From an uncultured Litoreibacter sp. (GTDB taxonomy: Bacteria; Pseudomonadota; Alphaproteobacteria; Rhodobacterales; Rhodobacteraceae): a stretch of DNA of 64,000 nt. A program made the position numbers and the translations under genes. The notes under the pieces are model-generated. The model made no database searches. It saw only the letters and a list, made by a program, of their open reading frames with translations, and was not told the DNA's origin. Below, in pieces: positions 37,932 through 46,883 of this stretch (within the stretch, counting starts at the first letter, position 1; each line of letters starts with the position of its first letter). Where the stretch lies: contig CANLOU010000001.1 of the NCBI GenBank assembly GCA_947492995.1, positions 815,001 to 879,000 on the forward strand. The letters are read 5' to 3'.

Positions 37932-38915
37932 ATGAAAACGGTTCTGGTCAGCGGGGGCGCCGGATATATCGGCTCGCATGCGTGCAAAGTGCTGGCGCAG
38001 GCGGGCTTTACCCCTGTCACATATGACAACTTGTCGACCGGCTGGGCCCAGGCGGTCAAGTTCGGTCCTTTCGAGCAGGGCGACCTGCTGGACCGCGCCC
38101 GCCTGGACGAGGTGTTCGCCAAGCACAAACCTGTGGCCGTGATGCATTTCGCGGCGTTCAGCCAGGTTGGGGAATCCATGTCGGATCCCGGCCTGTACTG
38201 GCGTAACAACGTCCTTGGCTCGCTTAACCTGATCGAGGCGGCGGTGGCGGCTGACTGCAAGAATTTTGTTTTCTCGTCGACCTGCGCCACTTACGGCGAA
38301 CAAGACGGCGTGGCGCTGACCGAAAGCAGTGACCAGATGCCCATCAACGCCTATGGGGCGTCCAAGCGGGCCATCGAAGACATTTTGCAGAACTTTGGCG
38401 AAAGCCACGGGCTGCACCACGTGATATTCCGCTACTTCAATGTGGCGGGTGCCGACCCTGACGGGGAGGTGGGCGAATACCACCAGCCCGAAACGCATCT
38501 GATCCCGCTGGTTTTGGACGCGATCGAAGGCAAACGTGACTCGCTGACCCTGCATGGGACCGATTACGATACGCCGGACGGGACCTGCATTCGCGACTAT
38601 GTGCATGTGATGGATTTGATAGACGCCCATGTTTTGGGTCTGAATTGGTTGCTGGATGGCAAGGGGAACGCTGCGTTCAACCTTGGTACCGGCGCCGGTT
38701 TTTCGGTGCGCGAGGTTGTCGATAGCAGCCGCACGATCACCAATAAGGAAGTCCCGATAGTCGAAGGGCCGCGCAGGCCCGGGGACGCGACGAAACTTGT
38801 ATCTGGAAGTGCTGCCGCACGTGACCAACTGGGGTGGGACCCGAAACGGTCAACGATGGAGGCAATGGTAACCGATGCTTGGCGCTGGCACCAAAACGGC
38901 CATTACGACCGCTAG
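37932..38915 (+). CDS. galE: UDP-glucose 4-epimerase
   Basis: A 327-residue short-chain dehydrogenase/epimerase that interconverts UDP-glucose and UDP-galactose. The NAD-binding motif is SGGAGYIGSHACKVL, the catalytic Ser/Thr region is FSSTCATYG, the YxxxK pair is in YGASKRAIEDIL, and FRYFNVAGADPDG and GTCIRDYVHVMDL are diagnostic of GalE. The last 41 bases overlap the start of the next glycosyltransferase. Confidence 0.95.
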   Translation: MKTVLVSGGAGYIGSHACKVLAQAGFTPVTYDNLSTGWAQAVKFGPFEQGDLLDRARLDEVFAKHKPVAVMHFAAFSQVGESMSDPGLYWRNNVLGSLNLIEAAVAADCKNFVFSSTCATYGEQDGVALTESSDQMPINAYGASKRAIEDILQNFGESHGLHHVIFRYFNVAGADPDGEVGEYHQPETHLIPLVLDAIEGKRDSLTLHGTDYDTPDGTCIRDYVHVMDLIDAHVLGLNWLLDGKGNAAFNLGTGAGFSVREVVDSSRTITNKEVPIVEGPRRPGDATKLVSGSAAARDQLGWDPKRSTMEAMVTDAWRWHQNGHYDR

Positions 38916-40128
38916 GGATTTCCCGGCGATCATTGATGTCACGCGACTGACCAGCAGGGTCGGGCGCGGGCCCTATACGGGTGTCGATCGTGTCGAATTG
39001 GCCTATCTGGAATGGTGCCTTGCGACGGGGCCGGACCTGTTTGGCTTTGCCAAAGTGTCTGATGGCTATGTGCTGCTGGACCGCGAAGGGCTGACCGAAT
39101 TTTACAAAAAGCTGACGGGCGAGGCCGCTTGGGGCAAGCGAGACCTCCGCGCGATTGTTGGGATCAAGACGCCCGCACCGCGCGGGGCGGCGGAGTCTGA
39201 TCTAAGGCGGCTCGCCACCCGCAAGATGAACGATATTCTCGGGCCCTTTCGTCGGTTCGGTGTGACGGGGTGCAAATACCTCAACGTTGGCCATTCCAAC
39301 CTGACCCGCGCTGTCCTTTGGGGCTTTGCAGAGGCCAGAATTGCGCCAGTGGTGTTCTTGCATGACGTAATCCCCATCGAATTCCCTCAGTTCCAACGGA
39401 AGGGGTCGCAAGACGCCTTTGCGATGAAGCTGGGCGCGATGAAGGACTACGCGAACCGGATTGTGACGAATTCGCAGGATTCGCTAACCAAAGCCACCAA
39501 GGCAATGGATGGTCGCTATTGGGGCATGTCATATGCGCATCTTGGAATTGATGTGCCGACGGTCGCTGACCATGTTTCAGGCAATGTTAGACCCTATTTT
39601 GTGACATTGGGAACGATTGAGCCTCGCAAGAACCATGCGCTTTTGCTGGAGGTTTGGCAGGATCTGATCGACACGCTGCCAGAGGATAAAGTCCCCGATC
39701 TACACATCATCGGCCAGCGTGGCTGGGAAAATATTGATGTGATCACAAAGCTGGACAGGCTGCGTGACCACCCGCGGATCCATGAAGATAACAACATGGA
39801 TGATGATGAGTTGTGGCCATTGATTGCCGGCTCGCACGGGTTGTTGTTTCCCAGCTTTGCCGAGGGGTTCGGCCTGCCCTCGCTTGAGGCTGCTGCCTTA
39901 AACGTGCCGGTGATCTGTGGCGATCTTGCCATCCATCATGAATTGTTAGGGGACTACCCCGTTTACGCAAACGTAAATGACGGATACCTTTGGAAAAAAA
40001 CAATAATTGAGCAGGCAGAGAAAAGGCTGGAAGACCTTCGGAACGCATCCGCAACCCGGATGCCGCCAATCCCCACTTGGAACGAGCACTTTGCCCGCGT
40101 TAACCACGCGGTCATGGGTCCGAACTAG
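38875..40128 (+). CDS. Family 4 glycosyltransferase
   Basis: A 417-residue GT-B glycosyltransferase. The N-terminal half has RVGRGPYTGVDRVELAYLEW. The C-terminal half has FVTLGTIEPRKNHALLLEVW and the donor-binding region LLFPSFAEGFGLPSLEAAAL with the usual Glu pair. This pattern is common in Rhodobacteraceae polysaccharide loci. The ATG lies inside the end of galE, with GGAGG about 11 bases upstream. Sugar specificity is not predictable here. Confidence 0.85.
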   Translation: MLGAGTKTAITTARDFPAIIDVTRLTSRVGRGPYTGVDRVELAYLEWCLATGPDLFGFAKVSDGYVLLDREGLTEFYKKLTGEAAWGKRDLRAIVGIKTPAPRGAAESDLRRLATRKMNDILGPFRRFGVTGCKYLNVGHSNLTRAVLWGFAEARIAPVVFLHDVIPIEFPQFQRKGSQDAFAMKLGAMKDYANRIVTNSQDSLTKATKAMDGRYWGMSYAHLGIDVPTVADHVSGNVRPYFVTLGTIEPRKNHALLLEVWQDLIDTLPEDKVPDLHIIGQRGWENIDVITKLDRLRDHPRIHEDNNMDDDELWPLIAGSHGLLFPSFAEGFGLPSLEAAALNVPVICGDLAIHHELLGDYPVYANVNDGYLWKKTIIEQAEKRLEDLRNASATRMPPIPTWNEHFARVNHAVMGPN

Positions 40129-40161
40129 CATGGTGGGCAGGGCTATTCAGTCAGGACAAAC

Positions 40162-41172
40162 ATGGGTGTCTTGAAATCATATCGCATGCGGCTGGAACGC
40201 CGCCGATGGAGGGCCCGCGCCTTCCGCAAAAGGCGTGAGCTGACCACAAAGCGCAATCGCACCCAGCAGATCGGCAAGAACGATATTTTGCTGTTTTGTA
40301 CCCTGCGCAATGAACGGGTCCGGCTGCCGTATTTTCTGAAATACTACCGCGACCTTGGGGTCGATCATTTCTTCTTTGTCGACAATGGCTCAGACGATGG
40401 GACGGGCGAGTATCTCGCTGAACAAATGGATGTGTCGGTCTTTTACAGCGAAGAGGGCTACAAGCGGTCGCGATTTGGGGTTGATTGGCTGAACTGGCTG
40501 CAAATGCGATATGCGCATGGGCATTGGTCGCTTGTGGTCGATGTGGACGAGTTCTTCATCTACCCGTTCTGCGACACACGCCCGATCAGAGCGTTGACCG
40601 ATTGGCTTGACGCGTCCTCGATCAAATCGTTTGGAACGATGTTGTTGGACATGTACCCCAAAGGGCCCATCGACAGCGCTAAATACGAAGAAGGGTCTGA
40701 CCCGTTCGAAATCGCGCATTGGTTCGACAGCGGCAATTATTCGATCACCAAAAATTCGCGATACGGCAACCTGTGGATACAGGGCGGCCCCCGTGCGCGC
40801 GCCTTCTTCCCAGAAAATGCGGAACGCGCACCTGCGATGAACAAGATCCCTCTGGTGAAGTGGGACCGCGCCTATGCCTATGTCAGCTCGACCCATATGC
40901 TTCTGCCTCGCGGGCTGAATCTTGTGTATGACGAATGGGGTGGTGAAAAGACGTCGGGCTGTTTGCTGCACGCCAAGTTTCTGGACATATTCACCCAAAA
41001 ATCTGCCGAGGAGCTGGAGCGCAAACAGCACTTCGCCAACAGCCACGAATACAAAGCCTATAACGAAGGCTTGGCCGTCAACCCCGACCTGTGGTGCCAG
41101 TGGTCCGAGAAATACATCAACTGGCGGCAGCTTGAGATTTTGGGCCTGATGTCGAAAGGGAACTGGGCATGA
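40162..41172 (+). CDS. Glycosyltransferase, family 2/92-like
   Basis: A 336-residue protein with a very basic N-terminus (about 15 Arg/Lys in the first 40 residues). A GT domain follows: ILLFCTLRNERVRLPYFLKY, VDHFFFVDNGSDDGTGEYL, and a DxD-type SLVVDVDEFFIYP. This layout fits the glycosyltransferase family 92 / Glyco_tranf_2_4 group. The C-terminal part has YAYVSSTHMLLP with a His that could bind metal. The stop overlaps the next gene by 4 bases, so the three downstream genes are probably co-translated. Confidence 0.8.
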   Translation: MGVLKSYRMRLERRRWRARAFRKRRELTTKRNRTQQIGKNDILLFCTLRNERVRLPYFLKYYRDLGVDHFFFVDNGSDDGTGEYLAEQMDVSVFYSEEGYKRSRFGVDWLNWLQMRYAHGHWSLVVDVDEFFIYPFCDTRPIRALTDWLDASSIKSFGTMLLDMYPKGPIDSAKYEEGSDPFEIAHWFDSGNYSITKNSRYGNLWIQGGPRARAFFPENAERAPAMNKIPLVKWDRAYAYVSSTHMLLPRGLNLVYDEWGGEKTSGCLLHAKFLDIFTQKSAEELERKQHFANSHEYKAYNEGLAVNPDLWCQWSEKYINWRQLEILGLMSKGNWA

Positions 41173-42863
41173 GCGTCGGTTTCGTCATGCTTGTCCACGA
41201 GGCGCTGGACCGCGCCGCGCAGACCGCGCGGCATTTCCACGACCACGACAAACCCGTTGTGATCCATGTCGACAAACGCGTGTCCGACGACGACTTCAGC
41301 TGGTTCCGTCAAAAGCTGAATGACTGCGAGAACATCCGGTTCTCCGAGCGCCATGCCTGTGAGTGGGGCAACTGGTCCATCGTGGGTGCGACACAAACCG
41401 CCTGCGAGGTGATGCTGGCAGACTTCGAAGACGTGCGGCACGTTTTTCTGTCCAGCGGGTCCTGTCTGCCGCTGCGCCCCCTGGACGAATTGCAGTCCTA
41501 TCTTGACGAACGCCAACGCACCGACTTCATCGAATCCGTCACCACGGACGAAGTGGACTGGACCGTCGGCGGCCTTGACCAGGAACGCTTCACCCTGCGG
41601 TTCCCGTTCTCCTGGAAGAAGAACCGCCGCTTGTTTGATGGCTACGTCAACCTGCAGCGCCGCCTCAAATTTCAACGCAAGATCCCCGACGGTCTGACGC
41701 CGCATCTTGGGTCGCAGTGGTGGTGCCTGACGCGCCAAACCCTGTCGGCCATCCTGCAAGATCCGCGGCGGGAGGAATTCGACCGGTACTTCAAACGGGT
41801 GTGGATCCCTGATGAAAGCTACTTCCAGACCTTGGCCCGGCTGTATTCGACGCAGATCGAAAGCCGGTCGCTGACGCTGTCCAAGTTCGACTTTCAGGGC
41901 AAGCCTCACGTGTTCTACGACGACCACATCCAGCTGCTGCGGCGGTCGGATTGCTTTGTGGCCCGCAAGATTTGGCCGCAGGCGGAACGCCTGTATCGCG
42001 ACTTCCTGACGCCCGCTGGCAGGGCGATGGTAAAGGTCGAACCCAACCCGTTGAAGATCGACAGGTTGTTCAGCCGCGCCACGGAACGGCGCACGCGGGG
42101 CAGGGCCGGCTTGTACATGCAGGGCCGCTTTCCCAACGATGGTTGGGAGAACGGAAAAACCGCCGGCCGCTATTCGGTGTTCGAAGGCTTCGATGATCTG
42201 TTTGAAGATTTTGACGCATGGCTTGCGCGCCGCACGGGCAACCGGGTTCATAAGCATCTGTTTGCGCAAGACCGTGTGCAGTTTGCAGGCGATGTGCCGG
42301 TCTACAACGGTGCGCTGCCCGACAGTGCGGCGCTGCGCGATTACAACCCGCGCAGCTTCATCACCAGCCTGACGTGGAACACCCGTGGGGAGCATCAATG
42401 CTTTATGTTTGGCCCGCGCGATGTTCAGGATGTGGGCTCCTTTTTGTCCGCTGATCGCAATGCGCAAATCTCGGTCATCACGGGGGCCTGGGCGATCCCG
42501 CTGTTCCATTCCAACCGCAATTTCGCCGACCTGCGTAAGGAAGCGGCGCAGCTGCAACGGACCGAGGCCGCGCATCTTGAGCTGCTGCGCAACGGCCAGA
42601 CCAAGGCCCGCGTCAGCATCTGGAACCTTGCGGAATTCATCGAAGACCCGATGGAGAAACTGCAGCTCATTCTTGATGAGCTTGGCGGTGGCGCGCAGCG
42701 CCGTCTGACCGAGGTGCCGCAAATGGCAAACCTTGCCGGATTTGGCCAGTTCCTTCAAAATCTCAAGAATCAGGGCATGAGCCCGCATTTGATGGGCGAC
42801 TTCCCGGTGGTCGAAGGGGAGCAGCGGCAAGAGGGCGGCCAACGCCCGTATTTGGTCAGGTAG
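41169..42863 (+). CDS. Core-2/I-branching-type beta-1,6-N-acetylglucosaminyltransferase family protein
   Basis: A 564-residue protein. Residues 1-300 resemble GT14 (branching) enzymes: VGFVMLVHEALDRAAQTARH, PVVIHVDKRVSDDDF, VFLSSGSCLPLRPLDEL, LGSQWWCLTRQTLSAIL and VWIPDESYFQTL. Residues 300-564 form an extra domain (GLYMQGRFPNDGWENGKTA, then QCFMFGPRDVQDVGSFL) with no motif I can name, resembling a second transferase-like module. It sits between a GT2/92 gene and a sulfotransferase gene; the stop is immediately followed by the sulfotransferase ATG. Confidence 0.75.
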   Translation: MSVGFVMLVHEALDRAAQTARHFHDHDKPVVIHVDKRVSDDDFSWFRQKLNDCENIRFSERHACEWGNWSIVGATQTACEVMLADFEDVRHVFLSSGSCLPLRPLDELQSYLDERQRTDFIESVTTDEVDWTVGGLDQERFTLRFPFSWKKNRRLFDGYVNLQRRLKFQRKIPDGLTPHLGSQWWCLTRQTLSAILQDPRREEFDRYFKRVWIPDESYFQTLARLYSTQIESRSLTLSKFDFQGKPHVFYDDHIQLLRRSDCFVARKIWPQAERLYRDFLTPAGRAMVKVEPNPLKIDRLFSRATERRTRGRAGLYMQGRFPNDGWENGKTAGRYSVFEGFDDLFEDFDAWLARRTGNRVHKHLFAQDRVQFAGDVPVYNGALPDSAALRDYNPRSFITSLTWNTRGEHQCFMFGPRDVQDVGSFLSADRNAQISVITGAWAIPLFHSNRNFADLRKEAAQLQRTEAAHLELLRNGQTKARVSIWNLAEFIEDPMEKLQLILDELGGGAQRRLTEVPQMANLAGFGQFLQNLKNQGMSPHLMGDFPVVEGEQRQEGGQRPYLVR

Positions 42864-44282
42864 ATGAGTTTCGAGTATTTCGTCATTTTCGCAGAGATGC
42901 GGACCGGCTCCAATTTCCTCGAAGCCAGCCTCAACGAATTTGAAGACGTCCATTGCTACGGCGAAGTGTATAACCCGCATTTTGTTGGCCATCACAACAA
43001 GGACGAATTGTTCGGCATTGACCTCGCGCAGCGCGAAACCGCGCCGATTGCGCTGATTGAGCGGATCAAATCCAAGACCTCCGGGATTGGTGGGTTTCGG
43101 TTTTTCAATGACCATGACCCTCGGGTGATGGCGCATGTGCTGGCTGATCCGGCCTGCGCAAAAATCGTACTGACGCGCAACCCGCTGGACAGTTACGTGT
43201 CATGGAAAATTGCCGCGCAAACGGGTCAATGGAAACTGTCCGATGTCAAACAGCGGCGGTCTGCCAAGGTCACGTTTGAAGACGCGGAATTCCGGCGTCA
43301 ACTCGACGACAAACGCGCCTTTCAGTTGGATATTCTGCAAGGACTGCAACGCGGCGGGCAAACCGCCTTTTACATCGCCTATGAAGACATTGGTGACGCG
43401 TCTGTATTGAACGGCATGGCGCGCTTTCTTGGGTCGCAGCACGAAATCGAAGGCGCCTCCAAGAAGACCAAGAAACAGAACCCAAGCGATTTGGAAGACA
43501 AGGTGTCCAACTATGAACAGATGGTCACCGCGCTGGCCTCTGTCGATCATTTTGGGTTGTCTGATACGCCAAATTTCGAACCGCGTCGGGGTCCGGGCGT
43601 TCCGGGCTTTTTCACGGCGGCGCACGCGCCGTTGCTATACATGCCAATGGCCTCCGGCCCGCACGCGCAGGTGTTGAACTGGCTCGCCGCCTTGGACGGT
43701 GTGACGGCTGAGGATCTGCCGACAGGGTTTTCTCAGAAGGACCTGAGGCTTTGGAAAAAAAGCCGTCCCGGCCATCGCGGCTTTAGCGTTCTGCGGCACC
43801 CGCTTGCCCGCGCCCATCACGTGTTTTGCACCTGTATTGTGCCCAAGGAAGACAATAATTTTCAGGACCCCCGGCGCATCTTGCGTAACAAATACGGTGT
43901 GTCGGTGCCCAAAGACGGTGATCTGACGGGCTACACTCAGGACGATCACAAAGTTGCTTTCGTCAATTTTCTGAAATTCCTGAAGGGCAATCTGGCGGGG
44001 CAAACAAGCGTCCGTATTGACGCGTCATGGGCGTCTCAGGCGTCGCTGTTGGAAGGGGCTTCATCCGTGGCCTTGCCGGACGTGTTGATCCGCGAAGATC
44101 AGGCGGCGCTTCAACTGTCGCGCATGGCCGAAGATTTGGGTTTGGACGCCCCCGCGTTTGAGGCCGCCACGGAAGATGCCCCCTTCACGCTGAAAGACAT
44201 CTACGACCCGGAGCTGGAGAAACTCTGCTTCCAGACCTACCGCAAGGACTACATCAATTTTGGGTTTGCCGACTGGGCTTAA
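42864..44282 (+). CDS. Double-domain sulfotransferase-like protein
   Basis: A 472-residue protein with two sulfotransferase-like halves. The first (1-240) has a PAPS 5'-phosphosulfate loop EMRTGSNFLEASLNEF and a 3'-phosphate motif KIVLTRNPLDSYVSWKIA, as in NodH/Stf0 enzymes. The second (about 265-472) has a carbohydrate-sulfotransferase-like 3'-phosphate motif GFSVLRHPLARAHHVFCT and ends YKDYINFGFADWA. Both halves are expected to be cytoplasmic. Neighbouring glycosyltransferases and cysQ, which degrades PAP, suggest sulfation of a surface glycan. The gene ends in a 4-base convergent overlap with ptsN. Confidence 0.78.
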   Translation: MSFEYFVIFAEMRTGSNFLEASLNEFEDVHCYGEVYNPHFVGHHNKDELFGIDLAQRETAPIALIERIKSKTSGIGGFRFFNDHDPRVMAHVLADPACAKIVLTRNPLDSYVSWKIAAQTGQWKLSDVKQRRSAKVTFEDAEFRRQLDDKRAFQLDILQGLQRGGQTAFYIAYEDIGDASVLNGMARFLGSQHEIEGASKKTKKQNPSDLEDKVSNYEQMVTALASVDHFGLSDTPNFEPRRGPGVPGFFTAAHAPLLYMPMASGPHAQVLNWLAALDGVTAEDLPTGFSQKDLRLWKKSRPGHRGFSVLRHPLARAHHVFCTCIVPKEDNNFQDPRRILRNKYGVSVPKDGDLTGYTQDDHKVAFVNFLKFLKGNLAGQTSVRIDASWASQASLLEGASSVALPDVLIREDQAALQLSRMAEDLGLDAPAFEAATEDAPFTLKDIYDPELEKLCFQTYRKDYINFGFADWA

Positions 44283-44743
44283 GCCGCTTCGCTGCTCTCA
44301 GCGCCGGTCAGGATGGTAAACAGGGTCGACGCGTCGTCATTGGCGCGCAGCTTGGCGCAGGTTTGTGACACGCGCAGTGTCCGCGACACCAAGGCCAGCG
44401 CTTTGAGATGCTCAACACCCGCATCGGTGGGGGCAAGCAAGCACAGGAACAGATCAACCGGTTGGCGATCCGCAGAATCGAAATCCACCGGCTTGTCGAG
44501 GCGCAGGAACAAAGCCACCACTTTGTCGATAGAATCGAGACGCGCATGAGGCAAAGCAACCCCTTGGCCCACACCTGTCGGGCCAAGGCTTTCGCGATCT
44601 TGAAGGGCTTCAAACACTTTTGCGGAAGACAGCTCGTAACAAGATTCCGCCATATCGGCGAGTTCCTGAAACAACCGCTTCTTGCTGGAAATGGAGCTGA
44701 CGCTCCTAACAGCGCTGGGCTGAAGAATATTTCCTATTTGCAT
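44279..44743 (-). CDS. ptsN: PTS IIA-like nitrogen regulatory protein
   Basis: A 154-residue EIIA-Ntr that takes phosphate from NPr and regulates carbon, nitrogen and potassium processes. The phospho-accepting His is in GQGVALPHARLDSIDKV, preceded by RESLGPTGV and followed by DRQPVDLFLCLLAPTDAGVEHL. It is downstream of hpf by 33 bases on the minus strand, as in many proteobacteria where rpoN, hpf and ptsN are adjacent. Confidence 0.94.
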   Translation of the reverse strand: MQIGNILQPSAVRSVSSISSKKRLFQELADMAESCYELSSAKVFEALQDRESLGPTGVGQGVALPHARLDSIDKVVALFLRLDKPVDFDSADRQPVDLFLCLLAPTDAGVEHLKALALVSRTLRVSQTCAKLRANDDASTLFTILTGAESSEAA

Positions 44744-44776
44744 TTTCCGCTCTCAAAAAGTGCAGCCTTCTGGCTG

Positions 44777-45352
44777 TCAGTTTCCGTCCGAAGGATCGAC
44801 CCAACCAATGTTGCCGTCCTCACGTCGATACACGACGTTGATCCTTTTCTCTCCCTCGTTGCGGAACACCAGCACTGGAGCTTCCGCCAATTCCATCTGC
44901 ATAACGGCTTCACCAACTGAAAGCGAAGGAATTTTTGATTCCATCTCAGCCACGATAATCGGCTGCAGCGACTCGGGTTCGCTGTCTTCGGAGTCTTCCG
45001 TTGCGGCGAGGATATAGGAGGATGCGCCGGAAAGTTCAACCGGTTGTGATCGCTCCTTGTGGTGGTCCTTCAACCGGCGTTTGTAGCGACGCAACTGCTT
45101 GTCCATCTTCTCGGAACAGCTATCAAACGCGGCGTAAATCTCGGTTTCCTTGGCCTTGGCCTGGCTGGTCAGACCCGTGCTCAGATGCACGGTCGCCTCG
45201 CACATATATTCATGCGCATGTTTGGAGAAAACGACGGTCGCATCCGTAGGGCGCCCCGCATATTTTCCAAGCATTTCGGCCAGTTCGCTTTCTACATGGC
45301 CCTGCAGTGCTTCCCCGATGTCAATTTGCTTGCCGGTGACTTGATAGCGCAT
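44777..45352 (-). CDS. hpf: Long-form ribosome hibernation promoting factor
   Basis: A 191-residue HPF. The N-terminal domain has MRYQVTGKQIDIGEALQGHV and a basic helix KMDKQLRRYKRRLKDHHKE. A linker of about 35 acidic residues leads to the C-terminal dimerisation domain (SVGEAVMQMELAEAPVLVFR, INVVYRREDGNIGWVDP). Long HPF alone forms 100S ribosome dimers, unlike the short HPF/RMF system of E. coli. The ATG at 45350-45352 is preceded by AAGGAGA; the frame continues upstream but is not HPF-like. Confidence 0.95.
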   Translation of the reverse strand: MRYQVTGKQIDIGEALQGHVESELAEMLGKYAGRPTDATVVFSKHAHEYMCEATVHLSTGLTSQAKAKETEIYAAFDSCSEKMDKQLRRYKRRLKDHHKERSQPVELSGASSYILAATEDSEDSEPESLQPIIVAEMESKIPSLSVGEAVMQMELAEAPVLVFRNEGEKRINVVYRREDGNIGWVDPSDGN

Positions 45353-45607
45353 GGCGTCTCCTTCTTTAGGTGGCGGAATGGTCCCGCAGTGATGCGGGTC
45401 AGTCCTGACGATTTGGTTAAGTGATGACATGCGCCCGAAGCGTTGGGGCGGTTCCGCAGGGCCACATTGTGAGGCGTGACCAAAACCAAAGAGGTTTGCG
45501 ATATCATCCCCGCCATTTGGCGTCACGGGGCAGGGGTCTGTCAACCGAGTCGTTGCCTACCGTCGCCGGTAACCCCATGTGAAATCGGCGGAATTGGGCG
45601 CAAAACC

Positions 45608-46369
45608 TCAGGAAATGCGGAAATTCTGGCCCAGATAAACCCTGCGCACATTTTCGTCCTTAACCACCTCGTCGGTGGTGCCGCTCATCAAAACATGGCC
45701 GTCATGCAGGATGTAGGCGCGGTCCACGATCTCCAGCGTTTCGCGCACGTTGTGGTCGGTAATCAGCACGCCGATGCCGCGTTTCTTCAGGTCCGCGACC
45801 AGCCCCCGGATCTCGCCCACGGCAATCGGGTCGACGCCGGCAAAGGGTTCGTCCAGCAGCAGATATTTCGGGTCGGCGGCCAGGCAACGCGCGATCTCCG
45901 CCCGCCGTCTTTCGCCGCCAGACAGCGACAGCGCGGGGGCGCGGCGCAGATGCCCGATGGAGAATTCGTTCAGCAGTTCTTCCAGCCGTTCGCGCCGCTT
46001 CACGCGGTTCTTCACCGAGATTTCCAAAATCGCCAGAATGTTGTCTTCGACGCTCAGGCCCCGGAAGATCGACATCTCTTGCGGCAGGTACCCGATGCCC
46101 ATCTTGGCGCGGCGATACATCGGCAGCAGGGTCACGTCTTCGCCGTCGATGGTGACGGTGCCCGCTTCGGGGGTCACCAGTCCGGCGATGGAATAAAAGC
46201 AGGTGGTTTTGCCCGACCCGTTCGGCCCCAGCAAGGCCACCACTTCGCCCCGCGCCAATTCCAGGGCCACGTCCCGGATCACGGGGCGCTTCTTGTAGCT
46301 TTTGCGCAGCCCGATGATCTTCAGGCCCGATGAGCCGTCAGTCACCGTCAGGTCGGGGGACGGCGCCAT
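45608..46369 (-). CDS. lptB: LPS export ABC transporter ATP-binding protein LptB
   Basis: A 253-residue ATPase that powers extraction of LPS from the inner membrane with LptFG. Walker A is LLGPNGSGKTTCFYSIAGL, the Q-loop region is GYLPQEMSIFRGLSVEDNI, the signature is LSLSGGERRRAEIAR, and Walker B is YLLLDEPFAGVDPIAVGEI. The first 18 residues are a non-conserved extension. The start shares one base with the lptA stop. A 255-base gap without rpoN separates it from hpf. Confidence 0.95.
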   Translation of the reverse strand: MAPSPDLTVTDGSSGLKIIGLRKSYKKRPVIRDVALELARGEVVALLGPNGSGKTTCFYSIAGLVTPEAGTVTIDGEDVTLLPMYRRAKMGIGYLPQEMSIFRGLSVEDNILAILEISVKNRVKRRERLEELLNEFSIGHLRRAPALSLSGGERRRAEIARCLAADPKYLLLDEPFAGVDPIAVGEIRGLVADLKKRGIGVLITDHNVRETLEIVDRAYILHDGHVLMSGTTDEVVKDENVRRVYLGQNFRIS

Positions 46370-46875
46370 CAGTTGCCGCCGGTTTGGAAAATGGTTTTGA
46401 CGCGGCCGGACATGCGGCCTTTGCCGGTGGTCAGGTCCACGGTCAGTTTCTCGCCGGACAAGGCGTTGACGCCTTGCGTAAGAATCACGTCGCCGGTCAT
46501 CACGATTTCGGCGCTGCTGACGGAATAGACCGCGTCGCGGGCTTCGGCCGCTTCGCCGCCGTTCACCAGTGTCACGCCGCCGGATGCGATCAGCTTGTCG
46601 ATGTCACCGGAGGGCTGGCCGTTCACCACCGCGTATTGAACTTGGACGCGCGCGGCGCTCAGGCGCATTTCGCCTTGGCCAGCAACGACGTTGCCGATGA
46701 AGACGGCGGACCCGGTTGATTGGTCCACGGTCAATTCATCGGCAGTGATTTCAACCGGTAACGAGGCATCCTGCTGCAAACCCCCGAACGCAACGGTGGC
46801 CCCTTGGGCAAGCAGCGCGGTGCTGGTGCAGACCGCAAAAAAGATGCCCAACATGGGCCGTACTATGTGTCTCAT
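46369..46875 (-). CDS. lptA: LPS transport periplasmic protein LptA
   Basis: A 168-residue OstA-like protein with an N-terminal signal peptide (LGIFFAVCTSTALLAQGATVAFG). A single LptA beta-jellyroll follows, recognisable by LPVEITADELTVDQSTGSAV, GNVVAGQGEMRLSAARV and GDVILTQGVNALSGEKLTVD. It forms the periplasmic bridge that carries LPS to LptDE. Its stop overlaps lptB and it starts 8 bases after lptC, in the order lptC-lptA-lptB. Confidence 0.92.
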   Translation of the reverse strand: MRHIVRPMLGIFFAVCTSTALLAQGATVAFGGLQQDASLPVEITADELTVDQSTGSAVFIGNVVAGQGEMRLSAARVQVQYAVVNGQPSGDIDKLIASGGVTLVNGGEAAEARDAVYSVSSAEIVMTGDVILTQGVNALSGEKLTVDLTTGKGRMSGRVKTIFQTGGN

Positions 46876-46883
46876 GACACCCC

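Noticed and set aside
41058-43136. A 692-codon open frame on the minus strand
   Set aside because: It is antisense to the branching glycosyltransferase and sulfotransferase genes, which carry clear family motifs. The translated product is Arg/Gln/Pro-rich and resembles no protein; it is a GC-codon shadow.
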